From NCBI GenBank assembly GCA_017388605.1, contig JAFPIE010000211.1, positions 1-11,250 on the forward strand: a DNA stretch of 11,250 nucleotides. Direction: 5' to 3'. The translations under genes were made by a program, and so were the position numbers. The notes beneath the pieces were generated by a model. It was not told the DNA's origin, searched no databases, and saw only the letters and a list, made by a program, of their open reading frames with translations. This DNA comes from Acholeplasmatales bacterium (GTDB lineage Bacteria > Bacillota_I > Bacilli_A > Acholeplasmatales > Anaeroplasmataceae). Shown here in pieces: positions 1 through 8,343 of this stretch; the stretch's first letter is position 1; each line of letters opens with the position of its first letter.

Positions 1-399
1 GCACTACTAGATGGTACAGCACAAATGATTGCCTGTGACCATGCACCTCATACAGAAGAGGAAAAGAAAAGAGAATATAATAAATGTCCAAATGGTATTA
101 TAGGTCTTGAAACTATGGTACCTATCATATATACAGAATTTGTGAAAAATGGTAAAATATCCCTAAATCGATTCTTAGACCTTATGGTCTATAATCCAAT
201 TTCGGTATTCCATTTACCAAAAAGGGATTTAAAGAAGGGATATATTGCAGATCTTGCTATCTTAGATATTGAAAATCCTCATACCTATACAAAGGATGAA
301 ATATTATCTAAGGGTAAAAATAGTCCATTTATCGGAAAAACATATTATGGTTTTCCTAAATATACATTTGTAAATGGTAAATTAGTTTATAAACGCTAA
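1..399 (+). CDS. pyrC: Dihydroorotase, C-terminal part (5' end outside window)
   Basis: Dihydroorotase (class I, amidohydrolase fold) interconverts N-carbamoyl-L-aspartate and L-dihydroorotate, the third step of UMP synthesis, in the cytoplasm. The frame is open from base 1, so the gene begins upstream; 132 residues remain of a protein usually about 425 long. Near the start of the visible part is LLDGTAQMIACDHAPHTEEE, the conserved block whose Asp in DHAPH is the catalytic/metal-site aspartate of this family. The GIIGLET segment follows, then the C-terminal composite beta domain (GYIADLAILDIENPHTY, then SKGKNSPFIGKTYYGFP), where class I dihydroorotases usually have a similar NTPFIG-like stretch. 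The metal-binding HxH and carboxylated Lys lie in the missing part. The stop TAA overlaps the carA ribosome binding site and carA starts 12 bases later, so the two are co-transcribed. The ATG at 25 is an internal methionine, not the start. Identification is secure from motif plus operon position. Confidence 0.95.
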   Translation, partial: ALLDGTAQMIACDHAPHTEEEKKREYNKCPNGIIGLETMVPIIYTEFVKNGKISLNRFLDLMVYNPISVFHLPKRDLKKGYIADLAILDIENPHTYTKDEILSKGKNSPFIGKTYYGFPKYTFVNGKLVYKR

Positions 400-411
400 G
401 GAGAAATTATT

Positions 412-1518
412 ATGAACAATAGAAAGCTAGTTTTAGAAAACGGAATGGTTTTTGAGGGCGAGGGCTTTGGTTCTTTTAAGGAGAAGCTTGCAGAAATCGT
501 ATTTAATACATCTGTCGTTGGCTACCAAGAAATACTATCTGACCCATCCTACTGTGGACAGATCGTATGTATGACCTACCCTCTAATTGGTAATTATGGT
601 TTAACAGACGATGATTACGAATCTAAAAATATTTATATGTCAGGATTCGTTGTACATGAATATAACGATCTACCTTCAAATTTCCGTTTCACAAGAACCC
701 TAGGAGAGGTAATGGAAGAGGCTGGGGCTTGCGGTATTAGTGGTGTAGATACAAGAGAAATCGTAAGATTGATTCGTGATAATGGCTCTATGAAGGCTTT
801 AATTTGTGATATTGATAAGCCATACGAGGAATGTATGGAAATGATTAGAAATTATGAATATCCAAAGAATCAGGTACCAACCGTTTCAACAAAGAAGGTT
901 TGGTATTCTAGAACTCCAAATCCAAAGAATACTGTTGTTTGTGTCGATTGTGGAGTAAAGCTAAATATTATTCGTAAGCTTAATCAGGCTGGATGTAATG
1001 TTGTTGTCGTTCCATATAATACAACAAAGGAAGAAATATTAAGATATAAGCCAGATGGATTATTCCTATCCAATGGTCCTGGAGATCCAGAGAATGTAAC
1101 TCCAGTTATTAATCTTGTAAAAGAGATGAAGGGGGTTGTACCTATTTTAGGTATTTGCCTTGGACATCAAATGATTGGTCTTGCCTATGGTGCAAAGACC
1201 TATAAAATGAAATTCGGTCATAGAGGTGGAAACCACCCTGTAAAGAATTTAGATACGGATAAGGTTGAGATAACCTCTCAAAACCATTCCTTCGCTATCG
1301 ATATTAAATCCTTAGAAGGAACAGGCTTAAGATTAACTCATATTAATTTATTAGATAATGAAGCAGAGGGTATGATGGATGATAAGAATGGCGTAATTGC
1401 TGTACAATATCACCCAGAATCTGCTGCAGGTCCTGAGGATAGTGAATATATCTTCAATCGTTTCATGGATCTTATGAAAAAGGGAGGGGATTTCAATGCC
1501 AAGAAGAACAGATATTAA
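412..1518 (+). CDS. carA: Carbamoyl-phosphate synthase, small (glutaminase) subunit
   Basis: CarA hydrolyses glutamine and passes ammonia to CarB for carbamoyl phosphate synthesis, the first step of pyrimidine and arginine synthesis. The 368-residue length is normal for the family. Residues 1-150 form the CarA-specific N-terminal domain ([17 protein letters not shown], then [16 protein letters not shown]). Residues about 174-358 are a class I glutamine amidotransferase. The oxyanion segment [10 protein letters not shown] is at 220-229, the nucleophile is Cys249 in [16 protein letters not shown] follows at 269-277, and the His334/Glu336 pair sits in YHPES. All triad residues are present, so the subunit should be active. 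The start ATG at 412 is preceded by AAGGAG (398-403) at good spacing. The last 23 bases overlap the start of carB, which carries its own ribosome binding site within carA; this supports coupled, stoichiometric translation. A single carAB in a pyr operon is probably pyrimidine-regulated, but the leader is not visible. Confidence 0.98.
   Translation: MNNRKLVLENGMVFEGEGFGSFKEKLAEIVFNTSVVGYQEILSDPSYCGQIVCMTYPLIGNYGLTDDDYESKNIYMSGFVVHEYNDLPSNFRFTRTLGEVMEEAGACGISGVDTREIVRLIRDNGSMKALICDIDKPYEECMEMIRNYEYPKNQVPTVSTKKVWYSRTPNPKNTVVCVDCGVKLNIIRKLNQAGCNVVVVPYNTTKEEILRYKPDGLFLSNGPGDPENVTPVINLVKEMKGVVPILGICLGHQMIGLAYGAKTYKMKFGHRGGNHPVKNLDTDKVEITSQNHSFAIDIKSLEGTGLRLTHINLLDNEAEGMMDDKNGVIAVQYHPESAAGPEDSEYIFNRFMDLMKKGGDFNAKKNRY
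1481..1490 (+). promoter_or_regulatory. Ribosome binding site of carB inside carA
   Basis: AGGGAGGGGA at 1481-1490 contains GGAGG (1483-1487), ending eight bases before the carB ATG at 1496. It lies within the last codons of carA, so ribosomes finishing carA pass directly over the carB start. This decides the carB start, although it puts 23 bases of carB inside carA. Confidence 0.8.
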
Positions 1519-4500
1519 AAAGGTAATGGTTATTGGTTCAGGCCCAATCGTCATTGGTCAGGGTGCTGAATTCGATTATGCAGGAACACAGGCCTGTCTT
1601 TCCTTAAAGGAAGAGGGCTATGAGGTAGTACTTGTAAATTCAAATCCTGCAACCATTATGACCGATACAAAAATTGCAGATAAGGTTTATATGGAACCAC
1701 TAGATTTGGAAAATGTAGCTAAAATTATCCGTTATGAGCGTCCGGATGGATTAATTTGTTCTATCGGTGGACAAACCGGCTTAAACTTAGGTATGCAGCT
1801 TGCAAGAAAGGGTATCTTGGATGAATGTCAGGTAGAATTACTTGGTACATCTGCAAGTGCTATTGAAAGGGCTGAGGATAGAGAATTATTTAAAGAGCTA
1901 TGTGAAGAAATTGGGGAACCAATTTTGGAATCCTTTACAGCAACAAATCTAGATGAGGTAGTTTCTGCGGCAAATAAGATTGGCTACCCAATCATTTTAA
2001 GACCTGCCTTCACCCTAGGTGGTACTGGTGGTGGATTTGCAGATAACGAAGAGGAATTAATTCCTCTTGCAAAGAATGCACTTAAATTATCTCCTGTATC
2101 TCAGGTTTTAGTTGAAAAGTCTATTAAGGGCTTTAAGGAAATTGAGTACGAGGTATTAAGAGATAAGAACGATACCGCAATTGTTGTATGTAATATGGAA
2201 AATGTAGATCCTGTTGGTATTCATACAGGAGATTCTATCGTTGTTGCTCCATCACAAACCTTAACAAATAAGGAATATCAAATGCTTAGAAATTCTTCCT
2301 TAAAGATTATTCGTGCACTTGGTATTGAGGGTGGATGTAATGTACAGTTCTCTTTAGATCCATATTCCTTCCAATATTATGTAATTGAGGTAAACCCAAG
2401 AGTTTCTCGTTCATCTGCACTTGCATCTAAGGCATCTGGTTACCCTATTGCTAGAGTTTCTGCAAAGATTGCCTGCGGCTTAAGACTAGATGAAATTCAT
2501 ATTGCCAATACCTTGGCATCCTTTGAGCCTACATTAGATTATGTAGTTACAAAGATTCCAAGATTCCCATTCGATAAATTTGCATCTGCAAACAGAAGCC
2601 TATCTACTCAGATGAAGGCTACAGGTGAGGTAATGAGTATCGGTAGAAATATCGAGGAATCCTTACTAAAGGCGATTCGTTCTTTGGAAAATAAGGTAGA
2701 CCATATTGAGCTTCAATCCTTAAAGCAATTATCCTTAGATCAAATTTTAGATTTAATTAAACTACATACAGATGAAAGAATATATGCTATTGGAGAAGCA
2801 TTCCGTAAGGGTGCAACCATCGATGATATTTATTTCATTACAAAGATTGATAGATATTTCCTAGAGAAATATTATCATATCGTAGAATTAGAGGATGTCA
2901 TTAAGGCTAAGCCATTTGATTTAGATACTTTGAAAATGGCAAAGAAATATGGCTTTAGTGATTCTTATTTAGCAAGAGCTTGGAATTCTACATACCAAGA
3001 GGTATATAAGTATAGAAAAGAGAATAACATTTATCCAGTTTATAAAATGATTGATACATGTGCATCTGAATTCTCAAGCTATATTCCATATTTCTATTCT
3101 ACATATGAGCATGAAAATGAATCCATCAGAAGCAACAAGAAGAAGATTGTTGTATTAGGCTCTGGTCCAATTCGTATTGGTCAGGGTGTAGAATTTGACT
3201 ACACTACCGTTCATGCGATTTGGGGTATTCAGGAAGCTGGCTATGAAGCTATTATTATCAATAATAACCCAGAAACAGTATCTACAGATTATACGGTTTC
3301 CGATAAATTATATTTTGAACCATTAACATTTGAGGATGTTATGAATATTATTGATTTTGAAAAGCCTGAGGGAGTTATTGTTGCCCTAGGTGGTCAAACA
3401 GCTATCAACTTAGCAGATAAGCTTGACCAGGCAGGCGTTAAAATCTTTGGTTCAAGCGCTAAAGCAATTGATACGGCTGAGGATAGAGATTTATTTGAAA
3501 TTGCAATGCAGGAAATCAATATTCCAATGCCAAAGGGCTATGGTGTATTCTCTGTTGAGGAGGCTGTAAAGGCTGCAAATGAAATTGGTTACCCTGTTTT
3601 AGTTCGTCCATCCTTCGTATTAGGTGGTAGAATGATGCATATTGTATATGATGAAAGTGTACTAAGAAGTAAGGTAGCTGAGGCTGTTGCGTTTGATAAT
3701 GAGCATCCTATCTTAGTTGATAAGTATGTTTCTGGTCAGGAATGCGAAGTAGATGCAGTATGCGATGGAGAGGATGTATTCATCCCAGGTATTATGGAGC
3801 ATATTGAGCGTACAGGTGTACACTCTGGTGACTCTATGAGTGTTTATCCTCCATATTCTTTAAATGAAGAGGTAAAGAAAACAATTATCGATTATACCTG
3901 CCGTATTGGTAGAAAGCTTAATATGGTTGGTTTATATAATATTCAGTTTATTGTAGATAAGAATAATTATGTATCTATTATTGAGGTTAACCCAAGATCA
4001 AGTAGAACGGTACCATTCCTAGCAAAATCTACCGGTGTACCTATTGCAAATATTGCAACAAAGGTAATGCTTGGTGCTAAGCTTAAGGATTTAGGCTATG
4101 TTGGACTTGCAAAAAAGAGAAAGAGATGGTATGTAAAGACTCCAACCTTCTCCTTCACAAAGCTTGCAGGGCTTGATGTTGTATTATCTCCTGAGATGAA
4201 ATCTACAGGTGAGGCTATCGGTTATGATTATTCCTTAAATCGTGCACTTTATAAATCCCTTAAGGCATCTGGTACAAGAGTTGCAAACTACGGTACAATT
4301 CTTGCAACAGTATCTGACCAGGATAAGGAAGCAGCATTACCACTAATTAAGAGATTCTATAATTTAGGATTTAATATTGAAGCAACCTCTGGTACTGCAA
4401 GATTCTTAAAGCAGCATGATATTAAAACAAGAGTAAGAAAGAAGCTATCTCAGGGTTCTGAAGAAATCTTGGACTCTATTAAGAAGGGCTATGTAACCTA

Positions 4501-4675
4501 TGTCATCAATACAGCAACAGAGGGTGTAAATACAAACGAGGATGGTAAGATCATTCGTAGAGCTGCCATCGATAATAATGTAGCTGTATTCACATGCTTA
4601 GATACAGTAAGAGTATTACTGGATGTATTAGAAGAAATAACTATGGGAGTTTCTGTAATCGATAAGGAGGATTAA
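1496..4675 (+). CDS. carB: Carbamoyl-phosphate synthase, large subunit
   Basis: CarB makes carbamoyl phosphate from bicarbonate, two ATP and ammonia supplied by CarA. The protein has 1059 residues, close to the family norm (about 1060-1075), and shows the full internal duplication. The first carboxyphosphate half starts [19 protein letters not shown] near residue 10 and has an ATP-grasp domain with [11 protein letters not shown] near 180. The oligomerisation region spans about 400-540. The second, carbamate-phosphorylating half starts [18 protein letters not shown] near residue 550 and has its ATP-grasp loop [11 protein letters not shown] near 710. Conserved Mg-site segments [15 protein letters not shown] and [12 protein letters not shown] appear one per half. 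Residues about 930-1059 are the MGS-like allosteric domain ([24 protein letters not shown]), where UMP inhibits and effectors such as PRPP or ornithine act in known enzymes. No break or frameshift is seen. The pyrK start follows the TAA by four bases. Confidence 0.98.
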   Translation: MPRRTDIKKVMVIGSGPIVIGQGAEFDYAGTQACLSLKEEGYEVVLVNSNPATIMTDTKIADKVYMEPLDLENVAKIIRYERPDGLICSIGGQTGLNLGMQLARKGILDECQVELLGTSASAIERAEDRELFKELCEEIGEPILESFTATNLDEVVSAANKIGYPIILRPAFTLGGTGGGFADNEEELIPLAKNALKLSPVSQVLVEKSIKGFKEIEYEVLRDKNDTAIVVCNMENVDPVGIHTGDSIVVAPSQTLTNKEYQMLRNSSLKIIRALGIEGGCNVQFSLDPYSFQYYVIEVNPRVSRSSALASKASGYPIARVSAKIACGLRLDEIHIANTLASFEPTLDYVVTKIPRFPFDKFASANRSLSTQMKATGEVMSIGRNIEESLLKAIRSLENKVDHIELQSLKQLSLDQILDLIKLHTDERIYAIGEAFRKGATIDDIYFITKIDRYFLEKYYHIVELEDVIKAKPFDLDTLKMAKKYGFSDSYLARAWNSTYQEVYKYRKENNIYPVYKMIDTCASEFSSYIPYFYSTYEHENESIRSNKKKIVVLGSGPIRIGQGVEFDYTTVHAIWGIQEAGYEAIIINNNPETVSTDYTVSDKLYFEPLTFEDVMNIIDFEKPEGVIVALGGQTAINLADKLDQAGVKIFGSSAKAIDTAEDRDLFEIAMQEINIPMPKGYGVFSVEEAVKAANEIGYPVLVRPSFVLGGRMMHIVYDESVLRSKVAEAVAFDNEHPILVDKYVSGQECEVDAVCDGEDVFIPGIMEHIERTGVHSGDSMSVYPPYSLNEEVKKTIIDYTCRIGRKLNMVGLYNIQFIVDKNNYVSIIEVNPRSSRTVPFLAKSTGVPIANIATKVMLGAKLKDLGYVGLAKKRKRWYVKTPTFSFTKLAGLDVVLSPEMKSTGEAIGYDYSLNRALYKSLKASGTRVANYGTILATVSDQDKEAALPLIKRFYNLGFNIEATSGTARFLKQHDIKTRVRKKLSQGSEEILDSIKKGYVTYVINTATEGVNTNEDGKIIRRAAIDNNVAVFTCLDTVRVLLDVLEEITMGVSVIDKED

Positions 4676-4679
4676 TCCT

Positions 4680-5408
4680 ATGAAAAATGTAATTCTTAAG
4701 ATTGCTGGAAATGTCAAGGTAGGTAAGGATTTATACCTAATGCGACTTGAAGGCGATACGAAGGAAATAAAAAATCCTGGAGAATTTATTAATATATTAC
4801 TTCCAGGACATTACCTAAGAAGACCTATTTCTGTTTGTGATTTTGATATCGATCATGTAGATATCCTATTTAAGGTTTTAGGTCATGGTACAAAGGAAAT
4901 GGTAGATTACGAGGTTGGTAAAACTCTAGATTGCTTAATTGGACTAGGTAATGGATTTACACTATATGAAGATAAAAAGCCACTACTTATTGGTGGTGGA
5001 ATTGGAATTGCCCCACTCATTGGTCTTGCAAAAAGATTCAATGAAATGGGAATTAAGCCAAAGCTTGTATATGGTGCAAGAAGCAAGGATGATTTAGTTA
5101 TGCTTGATGTCTTAAATGAATTATGTGATGTTACTTTAGCAACAGATGATGGTTCCTTAGGATATCATGGCAATGTATGTGATTGTATCAAGGAAAATAA
5201 AATTGAATTTGATTATTATTATTCCTGTGGACCATATAGAATGCTTGAGGCTGTTGCGAAAAGCTTTCCTTCTGGTGTAGTATCTATGGAAGCAAGAATG
5301 GGCTGTGGCTTTGGTGCTTGTATGGGTTGCTCTATAAAGACAACAAATGGACCAAAAAGAGTATGTAAGGAAGGCCCTGTATTCGTTGGTAAGGAGGTTG
5401 AATTTTAA
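4680..5408 (+). CDS. pyrK: Dihydroorotate dehydrogenase electron-transfer subunit (FAD, [2Fe-2S])
   Basis: PyrK passes electrons from dihydroorotate, via FMN in PyrD, through a [2Fe-2S] cluster and FAD to NAD+, forming the class 1B PyrD2PyrK2 enzyme. The 242 residues fit the family. Residues 1-95 form the ferredoxin-reductase-like FAD domain with RRPISVCDF at 47-55, the FAD-contacting motif. Residues about 100-200 are the NAD-binding domain, with the glycine-rich LLIGGGIGIAPLIGLAKR at 102-119 and YSCGPYRML at 181-189. The iron-sulfur ligands are Cys209, Cys214, Cys217 and Cys229 in CGFGACMGC plus a downstream Cys, the expected CX4CX2CX11C pattern. A strong AGGAGG (4665-4670), overlapping the end of carB, precedes the ATG. 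The stop shares one base with the pyrD start (TAATG), which predicts translational coupling of the two partner subunits. Confidence 0.97.
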   Translation: MKNVILKIAGNVKVGKDLYLMRLEGDTKEIKNPGEFINILLPGHYLRRPISVCDFDIDHVDILFKVLGHGTKEMVDYEVGKTLDCLIGLGNGFTLYEDKKPLLIGGGIGIAPLIGLAKRFNEMGIKPKLVYGARSKDDLVMLDVLNELCDVTLATDDGSLGYHGNVCDCIKENKIEFDYYYSCGPYRMLEAVAKSFPSGVVSMEARMGCGFGACMGCSIKTTNGPKRVCKEGPVFVGKEVEF

Positions 5409-6316
5409 TGAACCTTAAGATTCATTTTTTAGGTAAGGAATTCAAAAATCCTATTGTTCCAGCATCAGGCTGCTTCGGATTTGGTTATGAATTTGCTGAT
5501 TTATATGACATTAATATATTAGGATCTATATCCTGTAAGGGTACTACATTAAATCCAAGATATGGTAACCCTTTACCAAGAATTGCAGAATGTCCCTCTG
5601 GCTTAATTAATTCCATTGGACTTCAAAATCCTGGTGTAGATAAGGTAATTCGTGAGGAATTCGTAAAGCTATCTAAGGTATATAACGATAAGGTTATTGC
5701 AAATGTAGGTGGACATTCCATCTTAGAATATACAGAAACCGTAAAGAAATTTAATAATTGTGATCAGGTTTTCGCAATTGAATTAAATATTTCTTGCCCT
5801 AATGTTTCTGGTGGAGGTATGGCCTTTGGTGTTGACCCAGATACAGCATATAATTTGGTTCTAGAGGTAAGAAAGGTTTGTAAAAAGCCTTTAATTGTAA
5901 AATTATCTCCAAATGTTACAAGCATTGTTGATATGGCAAAGGCAGTTGAGGCTGCAGGTGCAGATGCAATTAGCTTAATTAATACTATGGTAGGTATGCG
6001 AATTAACCTTAAGACAGGATGTCCTATCATTTCTGTAAAGAAGGGTGGATATTCAGGACCTGGTATTTTCCCTGTTGCAGTAAGAATGGTATATGAGGTA
6101 TCTCATGCAGTAACAATTCCAGTTATTGGAATGGGTGGTGTTACAAATGCATACGATGTTCTTGAAATGATGTATGCCGGTGCAAGCTTAGTAATGGTTG
6201 GTGCACAGAATTTAGTTGACCCTTATGCATGCAAAAAAATCATTGAAGAGCTTCCTATAGTAATGGAAGAATATGGAATTGAAAGTTTAGAAGAGATTAT
6301 TGGAAAGGCAAAATAA
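5408..6316 (+). CDS. pyrD: Dihydroorotate dehydrogenase, catalytic subunit, class 1B
   Basis: This FMN enzyme oxidises dihydroorotate to orotate in the cytoplasm, with NAD+ as final acceptor through PyrK. It has 302 residues, usual for class 1B PyrD. Visible signatures are the N-terminal NPIVPASGCFGFG (14-26) and the substrate-contacting LINSIGLQNPG (66-76). Catalytic Cys130 is in ELNISCPNV, and a Cys rather than Ser at this site marks the class 1 enzymes. KLSPNV at 165-170 carries the FMN-side Lys. The FMN phosphate loops are GGYSGPGI (203-210) and VIGMGGVTNAYD (239-250). No membrane-binding N-terminal helix is present, which excludes the quinone-linked class 2 enzyme. The pyrK stop and this ATG share a base, with AGGAGG at 5392-5397 ten bases upstream. 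The adjacent pyrK independently supports class 1B. Confidence 0.97.
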   Translation: MNLKIHFLGKEFKNPIVPASGCFGFGYEFADLYDINILGSISCKGTTLNPRYGNPLPRIAECPSGLINSIGLQNPGVDKVIREEFVKLSKVYNDKVIANVGGHSILEYTETVKKFNNCDQVFAIELNISCPNVSGGGMAFGVDPDTAYNLVLEVRKVCKKPLIVKLSPNVTSIVDMAKAVEAAGADAISLINTMVGMRINLKTGCPIISVKKGGYSGPGIFPVAVRMVYEVSHAVTIPVIGMGGVTNAYDVLEMMYAGASLVMVGAQNLVDPYACKKIIEELPIVMEEYGIESLEEIIGKAK

Positions 6317-6317
6317 T

Positions 6318-7004
6318 ATGAGAGATGTAATTATAGCTTGTGATTTTAAAAATCAAGAAGAATTATTTAAGTTTTTAGAGCCATTCAAGGGTGAAAATCC
6401 TTATTTAAAAATTGGAATGGAATTATTCTATAAGGAAGGACCAGAGCTTGTAAAGAAGCTACATAGAATGGGCTTTAAGATTTTCTTGGATTTAAAGCTT
6501 CATGATATTCCAAATACAGTAGAAAAGGCCATGAGAAACCTTGGTGAGCTTGGCGTTGAAATCACAAATGTTCATGCAGAAGGTGGAATTAAAATGATGG
6601 AGGCTGCAAGAAGAGGTCTTGATGCAACAGAAGCAGGTAAAAAGACACAGTTAATTGCGGTAACTATGCTAACATCCATTAGCCAAGAGGTACTTGAAAA
6701 TGAATTACTAATTAAAGAAAAATTAGAGGATGTTGTTAAGACCTATGCGAAAAACGCTAAGGCTGCAGGCTTACAGGGTGTAGTATGTAGTGCACTTGAG
6801 GCTCCAATCATTAAGGAATTAGGCTTAATTAGTGTTACTCCAGGTATTCGCTTTGCTGATGATTCTGTAAATGATCAAAAGAGAGTTGCAACACCAGCCT
6901 ATGCAAAGGAGCTTGGTTCAACATATATTGTTGTAGGAAGAAGTATTACAGCGCAAGAGGATCCTCTTGCAGCATATAAGAGATGTGTAAAGGAGTTTTG
7001 TTAA
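6318..7004 (+). CDS. pyrF: Orotidine-5'-phosphate decarboxylase
   Basis: PyrF decarboxylates OMP to UMP, the last step of the pathway. From the ATG at 6318 the protein has 228 residues, typical of the short bacterial family, and begins [10 protein letters not shown], matching the first beta strand (usually xIALDF). The catalytic DxKxxD array is DLKLHD with Asp58, Lys60 and Asp63. Further motifs are KIGMELFY (31-38), HAEGG, and the C-terminal phosphate-binding TPGIRFADD and [10 protein letters not shown] longer reading from TTG at 6300 would add six residues and overlap pyrD by 17 bases. I prefer the ATG because the family starts at the first strand and the gap to the pyrD stop is then one base, like its neighbours. 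The upstream GGAAAGG (6302-6308) is the weakest ribosome binding site in the operon, so coupling to pyrD translation is likely. The stop lies one base before the pyrE ATG. Confidence 0.96.
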   Translation: MRDVIIACDFKNQEELFKFLEPFKGENPYLKIGMELFYKEGPELVKKLHRMGFKIFLDLKLHDIPNTVEKAMRNLGELGVEITNVHAEGGIKMMEAARRGLDATEAGKKTQLIAVTMLTSISQEVLENELLIKEKLEDVVKTYAKNAKAAGLQGVVCSALEAPIIKELGLISVTPGIRFADDSVNDQKRVATPAYAKELGSTYIVVGRSITAQEDPLAAYKRCVKEFC

Positions 7005-7005
7005 A

Positions 7006-7653
7006 ATGGATGAGAAGAAGCTAGCACAAGAGGTTGCAAAAAATTTATTAAAGATTAAGGCAGTATTTTTAAAGCCAAATGACCCTTTTACTTGGGCATC
7101 AGGCATTAAATCTCCAATCTATTGCGATAATCGATTATCCTTATCTTACCCTGAGGTAAGAAGAGTTGTAGAAAATGGTCTTGCTGAGGTAATTAAGCAT
7201 TATTACCCAGATGTTGAGGTAATTGAGGGTACATCAACTGCAGGTATTGCACATGCTGCAATCGTATCTGAAATTTTAGGCTTACCTATGGGCTATGTAA
7301 GAGGTGGAGCTAAGGACCATGGTAGAGGAAACCAAATTGAAGGTATCGTACCTGAGGGTAAAAAGGTTGTTGTCGTTGAAGATTTAATTTCTACTGCAGG
7401 ATCTTCCCTAGAGGTTGTTGAAGTATTAAGAGAAGCTGGTGCTAATGTATTAGGTATTGTTTCTATCTTTACTTATGGATTACAAAAGGGTATCGATAGA
7501 TTAAATGCTGCAAATTGTGAAAACCACTCCTTATCTAATTTTGAAACTCTAGTTGAGGTTGCTGCAAAGGAAAATTATATTTCTGAAGCAGACATTAAAA
7601 AGGTATTAAAATTCCAAAAGAATCCATCTGATGCATCTTGGATGGAGGAATAA
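7006..7653 (+). CDS. pyrE: Orotate phosphoribosyltransferase
   Basis: PyrE joins orotate to PRPP to give OMP, the substrate of the upstream-encoded PyrF. It has 215 residues, normal for the bacterial enzyme. The type I phosphoribosyltransferase PRPP motif is [14 protein letters not shown] at 121-134, with the acidic pair Glu125/Asp126. The flexible catalytic loop is [17 protein letters not shown] (97-113), keeping Arg99, Lys103 and His105; the position equivalent to Lys100 of the E. coli enzyme is Gly. N-terminal [14 protein letters not shown] (30-43) is the conserved orotate/PRPP-contacting segment. The start ATG follows the pyrF stop by one base and is served by AAGGAG (6990-6995) within pyrF. 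It is the last gene of the operon: TAA is followed immediately by TAG and then by a terminator. The last 25 or so residues, ending DASWMEE, are a short family-variable tail. Confidence 0.97.
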   Translation: MDEKKLAQEVAKNLLKIKAVFLKPNDPFTWASGIKSPIYCDNRLSLSYPEVRRVVENGLAEVIKHYYPDVEVIEGTSTAGIAHAAIVSEILGLPMGYVRGGAKDHGRGNQIEGIVPEGKKVVVVEDLISTAGSSLEVVEVLREAGANVLGIVSIFTYGLQKGIDRLNAANCENHSLSNFETLVEVAAKENYISEADIKKVLKFQKNPSDASWMEE

Positions 7654-7656
7654 TAG

Positions 7657-7719
7657 TATAGTATGCAGGACACAGGTCCTGCATTTTCTTTGTATTTCCA
7701 TACTATAAATTTTATGGAA
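7657..7719 (+). repeat. Overlapping inverted repeats around and after the pyr terminator
   Basis: Two further complementary pairs surround the terminator hairpin. TATAGTATG (7657-7665) is the exact reverse complement of CATACTATA (7699-7707), enclosing the hairpin. TTCCATA (7696-7702) pairs with TATGGAA (7713-7719) across a ten-base loop. The middle segment can therefore pair either way. This could be an extended terminator base, an alternative RNA fold, or an operator-like dyad just before the next gene. The arms are AT-rich, so chance is a real alternative. Confidence 0.4.
7663..7697 (+). terminator. Intrinsic terminator of the pyr operon
   Basis: A perfect 9-bp stem ATGCAGGAC (7663-7671) / GTCCTGCAT (7676-7684) closes a four-base loop ACAG. 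It is followed directly by a T-rich tract TTTCTTTGTATTT (7685-7697). It begins ten bases after the pyrE stop and no start codon in use follows until 7764, so it fits a Rho-independent end to the pyrimidine operon. The T-tract is interrupted, so some readthrough into the GNAT gene is possible. Confidence 0.9.
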
Positions 7720-7732
7720 TATGGTGTATAAT
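7704..7732 (+). promoter_or_regulatory. Possible promoter for the first GNAT gene
   Basis: A perfect TATAAT (7727-7732) lies 31 bases before the GNAT ATG. The hexamer at 17-base spacing upstream is TATAAA (7704-7709), a poor -35. The -35 region falls inside the TTCCATA/TATGGAA dyad, so that dyad might affect its use. The call rests mainly on the -10 and on its position after a terminator. Confidence 0.4.
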
Positions 7733-7754
7733 AAATTTAAATGACCGTAAATTG

Positions 7755-7760
7755 GGTGAT
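7755..7760 (+). promoter_or_regulatory. Shifted Shine-Dalgarno GGTGAT before the first GNAT gene
   Basis: No AGGAG lies upstream of the ATG at 7764. Instead GGTGAT (7755-7760) ends three bases before it. This matches the 3' half of the perfect complement (AGGAGGTGATCC) of the usual bacterial 16S rRNA 3' tail, in about the normal register. The same GGTGATACTATG occurs before dxs. It supports ATG 7764 over the in-frame TTG at 7752, which lies upstream of this site. Confidence 0.55.
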
Positions 7761-7763
7761 ACT

Positions 7764-8285
7764 ATGCTAGAAACAAATCGATTAATGATAAGAAAGATGA
7801 CTAAGGAGGATGCTCCCTTTGTACTTTCTATATTAAACACAGATTATGCAAATAAATATAATGCTACAGAAAACGTGAATGAGGCTATCATATGGAAAAT
7901 GATTGAACAAACCATTTCCTATGTCATTATATTAAAAAATATAAAGGAACCTATAGGTATCATTGGTGTTGAAAGAGATTATCTAAGATATAATATGAAA
8001 TCTGTTTCTATGACCTATTTTATCCATAAGGATTTTAGTGGATATGGATATATGACAGAAGCACTAAAGGAAGTTATATATGATATATTTACAAGATTAG
8101 ATAGAAAAATCATTTCACTTAGAATATCTAAGGAAAATGAAAGAAGCATTAAGCTTGCAAAAAGACTTTCCTTCCATTATGACGGAATGATTCGAATGGG
8201 TACAAGAAAAGAAGATGGTACCATTTATGATGATTTATTATATTCTCTTACAAAAAACGATTTTGAAGAGAATATAGAAATCTAA
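7764..8285 (+). CDS. GNAT N-acetyltransferase, RimJ/RimL-like
   Basis: This is a predicted acetyl-CoA-dependent N-acetyltransferase of the GNAT fold; the substrate is unknown. From ATG 7764 it has 173 residues, a typical single-domain length. The N-terminus LETNRLMIRKMTKEDAPFVL is the standard start of the RimJ/RimL (Acetyltransf_3) group. The acetyl-CoA pyrophosphate loop is FSGYGYMTEALKEV at 91-104, equivalent to the usual WGKGYATEAL; the sixth motif position is Met97 instead of Ala/Gly. The C-terminal ISKENERSIKLAKRLSFHYD (121-140) matches the conserved N-x-x-S-x-x-x-x-x-x-x-G/S-F segment after strand 5, with Ser136 where Gly is common. No signal peptide or membrane segment is seen, so it is cytoplasmic. 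It stands alone between the pyr terminator and a dxs promoter. Members of this group act on ribosomal protein N-termini, antibiotics or small amines, and the sequence does not choose among them. Confidence 0.85.
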   Translation: MLETNRLMIRKMTKEDAPFVLSILNTDYANKYNATENVNEAIIWKMIEQTISYVIILKNIKEPIGIIGVERDYLRYNMKSVSMTYFIHKDFSGYGYMTEALKEVIYDIFTRLDRKIISLRISKENERSIKLAKRLSFHYDGMIRMGTRKEDGTIYDDLLYSLTKNDFEENIEI

Positions 8286-8287
8286 GA

Positions 8288-8316
8288 TTGCATGTTTCAT
8301 TTAAATATTATATAAT
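8288..8316 (+). promoter_or_regulatory. Probable promoter of dxs
   Basis: In the 58-base gap before dxs, TATAAT (8311-8316) is a perfect -10, and TTGCAT (8288-8293) lies exactly 17 bases upstream as a partial -35. Transcription would begin around 8323, leaving a leader of about 20 bases with the GGTGAT start signal. Since no terminator separates this gap from the preceding GNAT gene, readthrough may add to expression. Confidence 0.6.
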
Positions 8317-8334
8317 TTCAAAATTGAAAGCTAT

Positions 8335-8340
8335 GGTGAT
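8335..8340 (+). promoter_or_regulatory. Shifted Shine-Dalgarno GGTGAT before dxs
   Basis: GGTGAT (8335-8340) sits three bases before the dxs ATG at 8344, within the 12-base string GGTGATACTATG that also precedes the upstream GNAT gene. No AGGAG is present in this leader. It can pair with the 3'-terminal part of a standard 16S rRNA anti-Shine-Dalgarno tail. The short predicted leader makes it the only visible ribosome site. Confidence 0.55.
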
Positions 8341-8343
8341 ACT

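Larger units (their letters stand above)
1..7697 (+). other. Pyrimidine biosynthesis operon, 3' portion (pyrC-carAB-pyrKD-pyrF-pyrE)
   Basis: Seven genes lie head to tail with gaps of 12, -23, 4, -1, 1 and 1 bases and no internal terminator that I can see, closing with the hairpin at 7663. The order equals the distal part of the Bacillus subtilis pyr operon, where pyrR, pyrP and pyrB precede pyrC and PyrR-UMP attenuation controls transcription. That regulation would sit upstream of this window and is inferred, not seen. Confidence 0.9.

Noticed and set aside
1351..1554. Minus-strand open frames (1351-1554, 5764-6030, 6918-7106, 8685-9005, 9292-9495, 10311-10559)
   Set aside because: All lie opposite clearly conserved genes, lack recognisable motifs and good ribosome sites, and are explained as shadows of the coding strand.
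6300..6317. TTG start at 6300 for pyrF
   Set aside because: It would add six residues not seen at the start of this family and overlap pyrD by 17 bases; the ATG at 6318 starts right at the first conserved strand.
7752..7763. TTG start at 7752 for the first GNAT gene
   Set aside because: The RimJ/RimL N-terminus begins at LETNRL after ATG 7764, and the GGTGAT site lies between the TTG and that ATG.
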